Shown here: positions 20,906 to 28,549 of the stretch, piece by piece
Layout of the letters: every line of letters begins with the position of its first letter
Position numbering within the stretch: the first letter of the stretch is position 1
Assembly (NCBI RefSeq): GCF_024612015.1
Contig: NZ_CP102512.1
Span: 992,001 to 1,056,000 of the forward strand
Direction of reading: 5' to 3'
DNA from: Streptomyces sp. CA-210063
GTDB taxonomy: Bacteria > Actinomycetota > Actinomycetes > Streptomycetales > Streptomycetaceae
Length of the DNA: 64,000 nucleotides
The notes under the pieces: generated by a model
What the model was told of the DNA's origin: nothing
The model's input: only the letters and a program-made list of their open reading frames with translations
Database searches by the model: none
Made by a program: the position numbers and the translations under genes

Positions 20906-21843
20906 GAGATACCTCGATTCTTCGCGGCCTCGCTCAGGGCCTTGATCAGCCGCAGCAGGAGCAGACCCGCGAAGGTGAGGACCAGCAGGATGATGCCGAG
21001 CGCGGCGGCGCCGTTCCACTGGCTCTGCTTCATCACCTGCTCACTGATGAGCGAGGCCACCATGGTCTGCTTCGGGCCGCCCATGAGGGCGGGGGTGAGG
21101 TAGTAGCCGAGGCAGAGGATGAAGCACAGGATGCCCGCGTTGACCAGGCCGGGAGCGACCATCGGCAGGTAGACCCGGCGGAAGATCGTCAGCCGTCCCG
21201 CGCCCATGCTGGCCGCGGCGGCCGGCAGCCTGCGGTCGATGCCCTTCATGACCGCGTACAGCAGCAGCACGGTGTACGGCAGCATCACGGAGGTGGTGCC
21301 GATGACGACACCGATCTCGTTGTAGAGCAACTGGAAGGGTGCGCCGGGGAACTTGAGGTCCGTCAGGGCGTTGTTCACCACGCCGTGTTCACCGAGCAGG
21401 ATGATCCAGCCGTAGGTGCGCACCAGCGCGCTGATGAAGTGCGGCACGATGACGATGATCATCACCAGGCCCGCCCACAGTGGCTTGAGCCGGGAGACGG
21501 CGGCGGCCAGCAGGAACCCGATGACCAGGCTCAGCAGCGAGGTCTCGGCGGAGATCCGCAGGGTGGTGAGGAGGACGTCCAGGTTGGAGCCCTGGAGGGC
21601 GTTCGCGTACCAGTACAGCGTCCAGCCGCCGTCCTCGCCTTTGAAGCTGAGGAGCAGGGTGCTGAAGATCGGGTAGACGAACAGCACCAGCAGATAGATG
21701 ACGACGGGGGCGGCGTTGAGCAGCCCGAAGCGGGTGCGACGCTCGGACAGCGCGCGGCGCAGCCGGTGCAGCCGGCCCTTGCGGGCGGCGGGGGTCGCGG
21801 GGCCCGGGGCCGGGGGCGCGGGGGCGAGGAGGGATCCGGCCAT
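20902..21843 (-). CDS. ABC transporter permease, PotB-like
   Basis: A 313-residue integral membrane protein, partner of the next permease. After a basic N-terminus of about 40 residues it shows six hydrophobic helices, beginning LNAAPVVIYLLVLFVYPI, and the coupling loop AAAASMGAGRLTIFRRVYLP. The family places it in the polyamine/opine/phosphonate-type importers. It starts two bases after the ATPase gene stop, consistent with one operon. Confidence 0.91.
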   Translation of the reverse strand: MAGSLLAPAPPAPGPATPAARKGRLHRLRRALSERRTRFGLLNAAPVVIYLLVLFVYPIFSTLLLSFKGEDGGWTLYWYANALQGSNLDVLLTTLRISAETSLLSLVIGFLLAAAVSRLKPLWAGLVMIIVIVPHFISALVRTYGWIILLGEHGVVNNALTDLKFPGAPFQLLYNEIGVVIGTTSVMLPYTVLLLYAVMKGIDRRLPAAAASMGAGRLTIFRRVYLPMVAPGLVNAGILCFILCLGYYLTPALMGGPKQTMVASLISEQVMKQSQWNGAAALGIILLVLTFAGLLLLRLIKALSEAAKNRGIS

Positions 21844-21845
21844 GC

Positions 21846-22991
21846 TCACCCGCCTCCTTCCACCGCGAAGAGGCTGACGTCGTCGGGGTGGGCCGTCAGG
21901 CTGACCTGCTCGCCGAGGACGGGGGCGCGTCCGGCCGGGAGTTCCAGCCGTACGAGGCCCGTGTCGGCGTCGCCCGCCGGGCGGACGGTGACACGGACGA
22001 GGGTGCCGACGTAGGTGACCGTCTCCACGGTCCCGGTACAGAACCCGTCGCCGGGTGCGCACAGCCCGAGCCGGCCGGGCTGCACCGCGGCCCGTACCCG
22101 TGCTCCCTCCGCTCCCGACTGCGGGCGGGCCTTGAGCAGCCCTCCCGTGTCGAGCCGCACGAGGGTCTGCTCGGACGTCTGCTGCTGCACGGTGCCGGAC
22201 AGGAAGTTGGCCGCGCCGAGGAAGTCGGCGACGAACGGGGTGCGCGGGCGCTCGAAGAGCTCGCGCGGGGTGTCGAACTGATCGATCCGCCCGTCCCGCA
22301 TCACCGCGATCCGGTCGGACAGGACCAGCGCCTCCTCCTGATCGTGCGTCACATAGATGACGGTCAGCCCGAGTTCCTGCTGGATGCGCTTGATCTCGGT
22401 CTGGAGCTGGTCGCGCAGCTTCTTGTCGAGGGCGCCCAGCGGCTCGTCCATGAGGATCACCGGGGGCCGGTAGACCAGGGCCCGGCACAGCGCGACGCGC
22501 TGCTGCTGGCCACCGGACAGCTCGCGCGGCCGGCGCCGGGCCAGGGCGGACAGTCCGGCCATCTCCAGCGTCTCGCCGACGCGGCGACGCAGCTCCGCCT
22601 TGGGGATGTCGCGCAGTTGCAGCGGGAAGGCGACGTTCTCCCACACCGTCATGTGCGGGAACAGCAGATACTGCTGGAAGACGAAGCCGAGGCCGCGCTT
22701 CTGCGGGGCGAGCCGGGTCACGTCACGGCCACCGACGACGATGCTGCCGGAGTCGGGTTCGCAGAACCCGGCGATCATCATCAGGGTGGTGGTCTTGCCG
22801 GAGCCGGAGGACCCCAGGAAGGTGACGAACTCGCCGCCCGCGATCTCCATGGAGACCGAGTCGACGGCGGTGACGCCGCTGTACGTCTTGCGCAGGTCCG
22901 TGACGGAGAGGGGTTTTCCGGTGCCGGTCCCCGGCGGCGGGGAGACCGCCGGGGAGGACTGGGGCTGGGACTTCAGGTGCAGCTCAGGCAT
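21846..22991 (-). CDS. ABC transporter ATP-binding protein, PotA-like
   Basis: A 381-residue ATPase. Walker A GSSGSGKTT (about residue 60), Q-loop FQQYLLFPH, signature LSGGQQQR, Walker B VILMDEP and the H-loop THDQEEAL are all intact. The C-terminal 120 residues form a TOBE regulatory domain, as in PotA. It powers uptake through the two permeases encoded downstream. The start overlaps the end of the binding-protein gene by eight bases. A proline-rich linker (residues 10-25) precedes the nucleotide-binding domain. Confidence 0.93.
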   Translation of the reverse strand: MPELHLKSQPQSSPAVSPPPGTGTGKPLSVTDLRKTYSGVTAVDSVSMEIAGGEFVTFLGSSGSGKTTTLMMIAGFCEPDSGSIVVGGRDVTRLAPQKRGLGFVFQQYLLFPHMTVWENVAFPLQLRDIPKAELRRRVGETLEMAGLSALARRRPRELSGGQQQRVALCRALVYRPPVILMDEPLGALDKKLRDQLQTEIKRIQQELGLTVIYVTHDQEEALVLSDRIAVMRDGRIDQFDTPRELFERPRTPFVADFLGAANFLSGTVQQQTSEQTLVRLDTGGLLKARPQSGAEGARVRAAVQPGRLGLCAPGDGFCTGTVETVTYVGTLVRVTVRPAGDADTGLVRLELPAGRAPVLGEQVSLTAHPDDVSLFAVEGGG

Positions 22992-24090
22992 TGACCCACT
23001 CCTGCCAGCGCTTGGACACGGCTTCCTCGTTCTTGATCCACCACTCGACGTCCAGGTCGAACCCGGACTTCAGGTGCTCGGGCGAGCTGGCCAGGTTGCC
23101 GGCGGCGGCCGAGGACAGCTTCTTGTAGGCGGCGGGCACGACCGGCGCCATCGGGTACACCTCGGCGTAGGCGGCCTGGATGTCGGGCCGCAGCGCGAAG
23201 TCGATCAGCTGGTAGGCGGCGTCGGGGTTCGCCGCGCCCTTGGGGACGCAGAAGCCGTTGCTCTGCCGGCGGGCGCCGTTCCACTGGTACGCCATCGGTG
23301 AGCCGCCCTTGATCAGGGCGTCGAGACGGCCGTGCCAGACACTGGTGGCGACGACCTCCTCGCGGCCCAGCAGCAGGCCGGGGAGGGCACCGGTGTCCCA
23401 GTACTTACGGACGGATCCCTTGATGCTGTCGAGGGACCTGAAGGCCCGGTCCACGTCGAGGGGATACAGCTTGTCCAGGGGCACACCGTCGGCGAGGAGG
23501 GCGAACTCCAGCTCGGGCAGGTCGGCGTCGCGGGCCTGGAGGGCGCGGCTGCCGGAGAACGCCTTGGTGTCCCAGAAGTCCGCCCAGCTCTCGGGCTTCT
23601 TCCCGTCGAAGGCGTCGGTGCGGTACGCCATGACGCTGGCCCAGTAGTTCTTGCCGACGCCGTGGGTCGTCATCAGGGAGTCGGCGATGCCCGTGTTCTT
23701 GGTGCTCTTCAGCCGGTCGTAGTCGAGTTCCTCGGTGGCGTCCTCGTCCTTGAAGCGCACGATGTCGGCCATGGAGGTGTCGATCAGGTCGAACTGCGGG
23801 CGGCCCTGCTTGATCTGGGCGAGCAGCTGGGCGTACGCGATGTTCACCACCTTGATCTGGACGCCGGTCTCCTTGGTGAACGCGTCGTAGACCGCCTTCT
23901 GGTTGGCGTCTCCGTAGGTGCCACCGCTGTTGCGGACGACGAGCGTCTTGGAGTTCTTGCCACTGCCGTCGGCGACGGACCGGCTGGTGCCGGTGCCGCA
24001 GGCGCTGAGGGCGGACGCGGCGGCGAGACCCGCCGTGGCTCCGCCGACTCCGCGCAGGAAGAGCCGACGGTCGATCCGGGCGTCTCTCAT
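22984..24090 (-). CDS. ABC transporter substrate-binding lipoprotein, PotD-like
   Basis: A 368-residue extracellular solute-binding protein, first gene of the ten-gene operon. The N-terminus combines a twin-arginine motif (RRLFLRG) with a lipobox (LSAC, Cys about residue 31), so it should be exported folded by Tat and lipid-anchored. The mature protein has the family 1/PotD pattern, with VVRNSGGTYGDANQKAVY near its start. It captures the substrate for the Pot-type importer. Aromatic and acidic residues in the pocket cannot be placed without alignment, so the ligand (polyamine, amino-acid derivative or other amine) is open. An AGGAGG-like site precedes ATG 24090; a 24-bp tandem repeat occupies the leader. 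Confidence 0.91.
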   Translation of the reverse strand: MRDARIDRRLFLRGVGGATAGLAAASALSACGTGTSRSVADGSGKNSKTLVVRNSGGTYGDANQKAVYDAFTKETGVQIKVVNIAYAQLLAQIKQGRPQFDLIDTSMADIVRFKDEDATEELDYDRLKSTKNTGIADSLMTTHGVGKNYWASVMAYRTDAFDGKKPESWADFWDTKAFSGSRALQARDADLPELEFALLADGVPLDKLYPLDVDRAFRSLDSIKGSVRKYWDTGALPGLLLGREEVVATSVWHGRLDALIKGGSPMAYQWNGARRQSNGFCVPKGAANPDAAYQLIDFALRPDIQAAYAEVYPMAPVVPAAYKKLSSAAAGNLASSPEHLKSGFDLDVEWWIKNEEAVSKRWQEWVNA

Positions 24091-24133
24091 GGTGTGCCTC
24101 CTGGGTGGTGCTGCTGGGAAGGGGGGCAGGGGG

Positions 24134-24250
24134 TGGGGCGCTACGAGCAGGGGGGTGTGGGGCGCGCTGCGAGCAGGGGGGGTGGGGCGCGCTACGAGCA
24201 GGGGGGTGGGGCGCGCTACGAGCAGGGGTCGGGGTGCTACGGGCGGGGGG
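24134..24250. repeat. Tandem 24-25-bp GC-rich repeat, about four copies plus a degenerate fifth
   Basis: The unit GGGGCGCGCTACGAGCAG followed by a run of G and T recurs with its start at 24134, 24158, 24183 and 24207, then a degraded copy near 24231. It fills most of the 146 bases between the second deacylase gene and the binding-protein gene, and the deacylase stop codon lies in the last copy. On the transcribed minus strand it is C-rich and lies upstream of the importer start. Confidence 0.85.
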
Positions 24251-25304
24251 CCGCCTCGTCGGATCCGTGGCCCGCGCCAGGGGTCCGGAGGGTGTCGGGG
24301 CGCGCGGCCGTGTCGGGGTCCCACGGCACGGCGAGGGCGGCGAGCTCGGCGCCGGGGGCGACGGTGAGGCCGTGCATGCCGTAGAAGATCCGTCCGCCGG
24401 CCGGGGCGTGGACCGTGTGCTCCGTGCCGTCGGCCGGGTCGACGATGCGGCCGAGGATGTCGCCCTGAGCCACTTCGCCGATGACGTCGGCGTCGAAGGA
24501 GAACTCCGGGTACCACAGGCCGGTGGCCTCGGCGGTGACACCGGCGGACCAGACCCACTCGCGGATCGGCGCCGGGGCGGAGCCGTCCTGGTCGAGGACG
24601 CCCAGGTGGCGCAGTGCCGTGAGGAGTCCGTCGACGCGGCGCAGGGCCGTGGGCTCGTCCCGCTGCCCGAGTGAGCCCACCTCGACGAGGACCGCCGAGA
24701 TGCCCCGGCGGGCGGCGGCCGCGTGGCTGTTGCCGCCGTCGGCCTTCGGTCCGAGGACGACGTCCTCGATACCGAAGGAGCCTGCCAGTTCGGCCGTGGC
24801 CTTGTCGAGGTCCGGGTCACCGGTGAGGCGGTAGCCGACGAAGTCCCGCAGGACCTGGTCGATGCCGCCGCAGTGCAGGTCGACGTAGACGTCGGCGGCG
24901 TCGACCAGGTGGGTGAAGAGCCAGGCGGCCAGCCGTTCGGTGGGGCCGCCGGCCGGATCGCCGGGGAAGACGCGGTTGAGGTTCACGCCGTCGACCGGGG
25001 AGACGTTGAGGCGGCCCTGGTACACGGCGGGAGGGTTGGCGACGGGGCAGATGATCACCTGGCCGTGCACCTCGGCGGGGTCCAGCCTGTCCGCCAGTCG
25101 TACGACCGCGTCGATGGGCGTGAACTCGCCGCCGTGCACACCGGCGGTGATGACGACCCGGGGTCCGGGGCGGGAGCCGTTGACCAGGGTCAGCGGAATG
25201 TCGACGGTGAGGGTGCCGAGGTCGGCCCTGACGGTGCCGCGGGCCTTGGTGCCGGACTGCGCGTGCAGGGAACCGACCAAGAGGGTGGCGTCGTTCATGG
25301 TCAT
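24237..25304 (-). CDS. Second AspA/AstE-type zinc deacylase
   Basis: A 355-residue paralogue of the deacylase at 17.7 kb but clearly divergent. Zinc ligands are His57 and Glu60 in GVHGGEFTP and His144 in DLHCGG; Glu208 in LVEVGS is the likely base; NLNRVFPGD is conserved. The tail beyond about residue 325 is variable. ATG 25304 (MTMN) overlaps the stop of the upstream flavoprotein gene (ATGA), which favours it over ATG 25298. Two members of this family in one catabolic locus suggest two acylated substrates or two deacylation steps. The coupled oxidase gene suggests that the freed amine is oxidised. Confidence 0.85.
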   Translation of the reverse strand: MTMNDATLLVGSLHAQSGTKARGTVRADLGTLTVDIPLTLVNGSRPGPRVVITAGVHGGEFTPIDAVVRLADRLDPAEVHGQVIICPVANPPAVYQGRLNVSPVDGVNLNRVFPGDPAGGPTERLAAWLFTHLVDAADVYVDLHCGGIDQVLRDFVGYRLTGDPDLDKATAELAGSFGIEDVVLGPKADGGNSHAAAARRGISAVLVEVGSLGQRDEPTALRRVDGLLTALRHLGVLDQDGSAPAPIREWVWSAGVTAEATGLWYPEFSFDADVIGEVAQGDILGRIVDPADGTEHTVHAPAGGRIFYGMHGLTVAPGAELAALAVPWDPDTAARPDTLRTPGAGHGSDEAAPRP

Positions 25305-26440
25305 GCCTCCGTACGGCCGACGGTGGAGAGGAAGTCGATGGGCTGGGGCGAGGTGCCGTCCAGCGCGAGGTCGGCGGCGATGTCGCCGAAGGCGGGCGAG
25401 AGCTTGAAGCCGTGGCCGGAGAAGCCGGCGAGCAGGATGACGTTCTCGGCGCCGGGCAGGGGGCCGACCAGGGGGCGGCTGCTTTCGGTGTAGCCCTCCA
25501 TATAGACGGAGAGCCGGGTCGGGTCCGGGTGCAGGTCCGGCAGGTAACGCGCGATCAACTCGGAGAAGATGTCCAGCTCTTCGGGCTGTACGGTCCGATC
25601 CAGCTGGTTGGGGTCGCCCGCGGGCCGGTGCAGGGCGCGGGACAGGCCGAGCTTGACGGAGACGCCGTCCGGGGAGGGCAGGCCGTAGCAGTGGGTGGGC
25701 GCGGTACGGATGAACGCAGGGCGCTCCTCGCCGAACCAGGCGTCGGGGGTGGTGGGCACGTACCAGGCACTGACGAGGCGGCGGACGTCCACCTCCCACG
25801 GCAGGTCGGGAAGCAAGTCGTTGACCCAGGGGCCGGGAGTGACGACGACGGTGTCGAAGCGCTCGCTGCCGGAGTCGGTGCGGATCTCGACGCCGCCCGC
25901 GACGGGGACGATCTCGCGGACCGTGCTGTAGCGGTGGATGACGGCACCCAGCTGCTCGGCGCGGCGGGCGGCGGTCTGGATGGTCAGCTCCGGGCGGATG
26001 AAACCGGCGCGGCGGTCGAGCACGGCCACGTCGCCGTCCTCGATCCGATAGTGGGAGAATCGTTTCGCCAGAAGCTCGGCGTCAAGCACCTCGTGGTCGA
26101 GGCCGTGCTCCGCGATGGACTCCAGGACGGTGGCCATCTGCTGGTGCCCGGTCGGCCCCATCAGCAGACACCCGGTCAGTCGGCGCAGCTCACGGCCGGT
26201 CTCCTGCTGAAGCCGCTCCCACAGGCCGTCGGCGTGCTGGAGCAGCGGGACGTACCGGGAGTCCTCGAAGTGCGCACTGCGGAAGATCCGGGTCTCGCCG
26301 CCGGCGGCACCGCGGTCGTGGCCGGGGGCGAACCGGTCGTACCCGACGACCTCGGCGCCCCGGGCCGCCAGCCGCCAGGCGGCCTGGCTGCCCATCGTTC
26401 CGACGCCGACGACGGCGACGCGCTTCCTGGCAGCTGACAC
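25301..26440 (-). CDS. FAD-dependent oxidase of the monomeric sarcosine oxidase / SolA type
   Basis: A 379-residue flavoprotein. FAD fold VVGVGTMGSQAAWRLAARG at residues 9-27, the family motif GAAGGETRIFR, and a C-terminal GFSGHGFKLSP segment are present. It should oxidise an N-methyl or secondary amino acid, giving an imine or aldehyde and hydrogen peroxide. In classical members a C-x-Y-T cysteine carries covalent FAD; here the matching stretch reads SVYMEGYTES with no cysteine, so FAD may be non-covalent. GTG at 26440 follows GAAAGGAAAG, which fixes the start. It is divergent from the first IclR gene and coupled to the deacylase behind it. Confidence 0.82.
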   Translation of the reverse strand: MSAARKRVAVVGVGTMGSQAAWRLAARGAEVVGYDRFAPGHDRGAAGGETRIFRSAHFEDSRYVPLLQHADGLWERLQQETGRELRRLTGCLLMGPTGHQQMATVLESIAEHGLDHEVLDAELLAKRFSHYRIEDGDVAVLDRRAGFIRPELTIQTAARRAEQLGAVIHRYSTVREIVPVAGGVEIRTDSGSERFDTVVVTPGPWVNDLLPDLPWEVDVRRLVSAWYVPTTPDAWFGEERPAFIRTAPTHCYGLPSPDGVSVKLGLSRALHRPAGDPNQLDRTVQPEELDIFSELIARYLPDLHPDPTRLSVYMEGYTESSRPLVGPLPGAENVILLAGFSGHGFKLSPAFGDIAADLALDGTSPQPIDFLSTVGRTEA

Positions 26441-26601
26441 AGGACTTTCCTTTCGTATCGCCGAGGCGCATGCTGGGCGCCCGACGCGAGGCTGGTCGAT
26501 TCGAGGTGGTTTGAACGGGGGCCGGGCCCTCCTGCGGGCCCACGGCTCACAGCCACCGTGTATCGCGGTGCCGGCCCGCGTCTCCGGGATCTTCCCGCTG
26601 G

Positions 26602-26641
26602 GCCGTGCCACATTGTGGAACGCTGTGCTAGAATCTGGCAC
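26602..26641 (+). promoter_or_regulatory. Promoter/operator of the first iclR gene
   Basis: A perfect inverted repeat CCACA-T-TGTGG (26608-26618) lies just upstream of a -10-like TAGAAT (26629-26634), and GTGC...GCAC flanks the -10. The whole 40-base block recurs with few changes before the second iclR gene, so selection or recent duplication preserved it. It lies in the divergent region shared with the sarcosine-oxidase-like gene. An IclR-type operator is the simplest reading. Confidence 0.6.
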
Positions 26642-26717
26642 AGAGAATGACAGTGGCTCGGAGGCGAGTCAAGAGGGTGTTCATCGGAAATTCCGAGGAT
26701 TAACAGGGGGAAACCGG

Positions 26718-27470
26718 ATGGAAATGAAGAGCGTCACCAGGTCTCTGCGGATCCTGGAGGCGGTCGCCCAGCATCAGCCGGTCACCGTCGGGGAGTTGAC
26801 GAAGCTCTTCGGTCTCCCGAAGTCGACCGTGCAGCGCACCCTGGTCACACTGGCCGAGGCGGGCTGGCTGCGCGCGAACCGCAAGGACACCACCCGCTGG
26901 GAGATCGGCGCCCGCGTCCTGGCCGTTCGACCCGCCGCCCTCCAGGGCTCCAGCCTGTTCGCCGCCGCCCGCGAACCCATGATCCGACTCCGGGACACCG
27001 TGAACGAGACCATCCACCTGTCGGTGCCCGACGCACTGCAGTGTGTGGTCGTGGTGGACCGCGTCGACTGCGACCACCCCGTACGGACCTTCCACACCAT
27101 CGGCGACACCTCACCCCTGCACGCCACCGCCGCCGGACGTGCGATCCTCGCCCACCTTCCGAAGCGGGACGTCGAGGAACTCATCACGCGGGGACTGGAG
27201 CGCTTCAGCGACACGACCCCCGCCGACCCCGACGAACTGCGCGCCGACCTGGACCGGATCCGCGCCGACGGCTACGCGATCAACCGGAACCAGTACCGGC
27301 CGGGCGTGTGCGCCCTCGCCGCACCCGTGCTCGACGAGAGCGGGACACCGCTGGCCGCCGTGGCCATCTCGATGCCCGACTCCCGGTACGACGAGGACCG
27401 GGTGCCCGAGTGGGGCGACCTCGCCGCCGGCACGGCCGCGGAGATCACCGGGCGCCTGCTGGGCGCCTGA
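26718..27470 (+). CDS. IclR-family transcriptional regulator, copy 1
   Basis: A 250-residue regulator. Residues 1-65 form the winged helix, with the recognition region VGELTKLFGLPKSTVQRTLV; the rest is the IclR effector domain, including GDTSPLHATAAGRAILA and a C-terminal CALAAPVLDESG segment. ATG 26718 begins MEMKSVTRSLRIL; GGGGGAAACC lies upstream. It is about three-quarters identical to the regulator encoded right after it, most strongly in the first 140 residues; the C-terminal halves differ, suggesting different ligands or a dimerisation change. It probably controls the flanking catabolic operons and itself. Confidence 0.92.
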   Translation: MEMKSVTRSLRILEAVAQHQPVTVGELTKLFGLPKSTVQRTLVTLAEAGWLRANRKDTTRWEIGARVLAVRPAALQGSSLFAAAREPMIRLRDTVNETIHLSVPDALQCVVVVDRVDCDHPVRTFHTIGDTSPLHATAAGRAILAHLPKRDVEELITRGLERFSDTTPADPDELRADLDRIRADGYAINRNQYRPGVCALAAPVLDESGTPLAAVAISMPDSRYDEDRVPEWGDLAAGTAAEITGRLLGA

Positions 27471-27513
27471 GGGGAAGGCAGTGGCCCGCAAGGGGCTCCC
27501 AGCCCGTTGGCCA

Positions 27514-27553
27514 GCCGTGCCATATTGTGGAACACCATGCTAGAATCCGGCAC
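27514..27553 (+). promoter_or_regulatory. Promoter/operator of the second iclR gene (copy of the first)
   Basis: The sequence matches the element at 26602-26641: GCCGTGCCA, ATTGTGGAAC and TGCTAGAATC are kept, with the left arm changed to CCATA so the palindrome is imperfect here (CCATA-T-TGTGG). TAGAAT is at 27541-27546. The weaker dyad may alter repression relative to copy 1. Confidence 0.6.
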
Positions 27554-27631
27554 GGATCTTGCACCACGCGGCTCCGAAAAGGGAGTCAAGAGGTGAGCAC
27601 GACGAAGCCACGCGCCTGACGGGGGCACCGG

Positions 27632-28381
27632 ATGGAAATGAAGAGTGTCACCAGGTCACTGCGCATCCTGGAAGCGGTCGCCCAACATCAGCCGGTCACC
27701 GTGGGTGAGCTGACGAAGCTCTTCGGCATGCCGAAGTCGACCGTGCAGCGCACCCTGGTCACACTCAACGAGGCGGGCTGGCTGCGCGCGAACCGCAAGG
27801 ACACCACCCGCTGGGAGATCGGCGCCCGCGTCCTGGCCGTACGACCCGCCGCCCTCCAGGGCTCCAGCCTGTTCGCCGCCGCCCGCGAACCCATGATCCG
27901 ACTCCGGGACACCGTGAACGAGACCATCCACCTGTCGGTGCCCGACGCACTGCACAGCATGGTCGTCGTCGACCGCGTCGACTGCGACCACCCCGTACGG
28001 ACCTTCCACACCATCGGCGACACCTCACCCCTGCACGCCACGGCCACCGGGCACGCGATCCTCGCCCATCTCCCGAGTCGCGAGGTCGACGAGTTCGCGA
28101 CGGGCACGTTCGAGGGTTACGGCGAGGAGACCATCACCGACCCGGTCGAGCTGCGCACGGAGCTCGACCGGGTCAAAGAACGTGGATACGCCGTGAACCA
28201 CAACCAGTACCTCCAGGGTGTCTGCGCCATCGCGGCCCCCGTCCTGGACGGTGACGGCGTCCCGCTGGCCGCGGTGGCCGTCTCGCTGCCGGACTCCCGC
28301 TTCGAGCCCGGCCGGCTCGCCGAGCTGGGACAGCTGGTGAGCGAGACGGCGGCGGAGATCACCGCGCGCCACCTGCGCTGA
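27632..28381 (+). CDS. IclR-family transcriptional regulator, copy 2
   Basis: A 249-residue paralogue of the preceding gene. The helix-turn-helix is nearly identical (VGELTKLFGMPKSTVQRTLV), so both probably read the same DNA sites. The effector domain diverges after about residue 140 (THLPSREVDEFATG-type region replaced; ending VSETAAEITARHLR). The 160-base gap between the two genes contains a copy of the first promoter, so each is independently transcribed. Co-duplication of gene and operator indicates a tandem segmental duplication. Confidence 0.92.
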   Translation: MEMKSVTRSLRILEAVAQHQPVTVGELTKLFGMPKSTVQRTLVTLNEAGWLRANRKDTTRWEIGARVLAVRPAALQGSSLFAAAREPMIRLRDTVNETIHLSVPDALHSMVVVDRVDCDHPVRTFHTIGDTSPLHATATGHAILAHLPSREVDEFATGTFEGYGEETITDPVELRTELDRVKERGYAVNHNQYLQGVCAIAAPVLDGDGVPLAAVAVSLPDSRFEPGRLAELGQLVSETAAEITARHLR

Positions 28382-28400
28382 GGGCGGCGGCTCCGGCCAC

Positions 28401-28470
28401 CCGGACCGCATGCGTGCGGCACTCCCCGTGCCCGCCCGGACCGCCTGCGTGCGGCACTCCCCGTGCCTGC
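28401..28470. repeat. Two 35-bp direct repeats, each with a small hairpin
   Basis: Copies start at 28401 and 28436 and differ at two or three positions. Each contains GGCAC-TCCCC-GTGCC, a five-base-pair hairpin. They lie between the convergent second iclR gene and an aldehyde dehydrogenase gene, so they may act as a weak double terminator. Confidence 0.7.
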
Positions 28471-28549
28471 CCGGGAGGACGGTTCGGCCGGACACGGGGT
28501 GGCCCGCGCGGTGCGCGATGGGGCGTATGTCAGGGCAGGACCGCCGCCG

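Noticed and set aside
13221..24090. Complete ectoine degradation (doe) pathway
   Set aside because: Deacylase, transaminase and dehydrogenase match the logic, but there is no ectoine hydrolase (M24-type DoeA) and no ectoine transporter of the usual kinds.
24134..24250. CRISPR array
   Set aside because: Units are contiguous without unique spacers and no cas genes are nearby; it is a simple tandem repeat.
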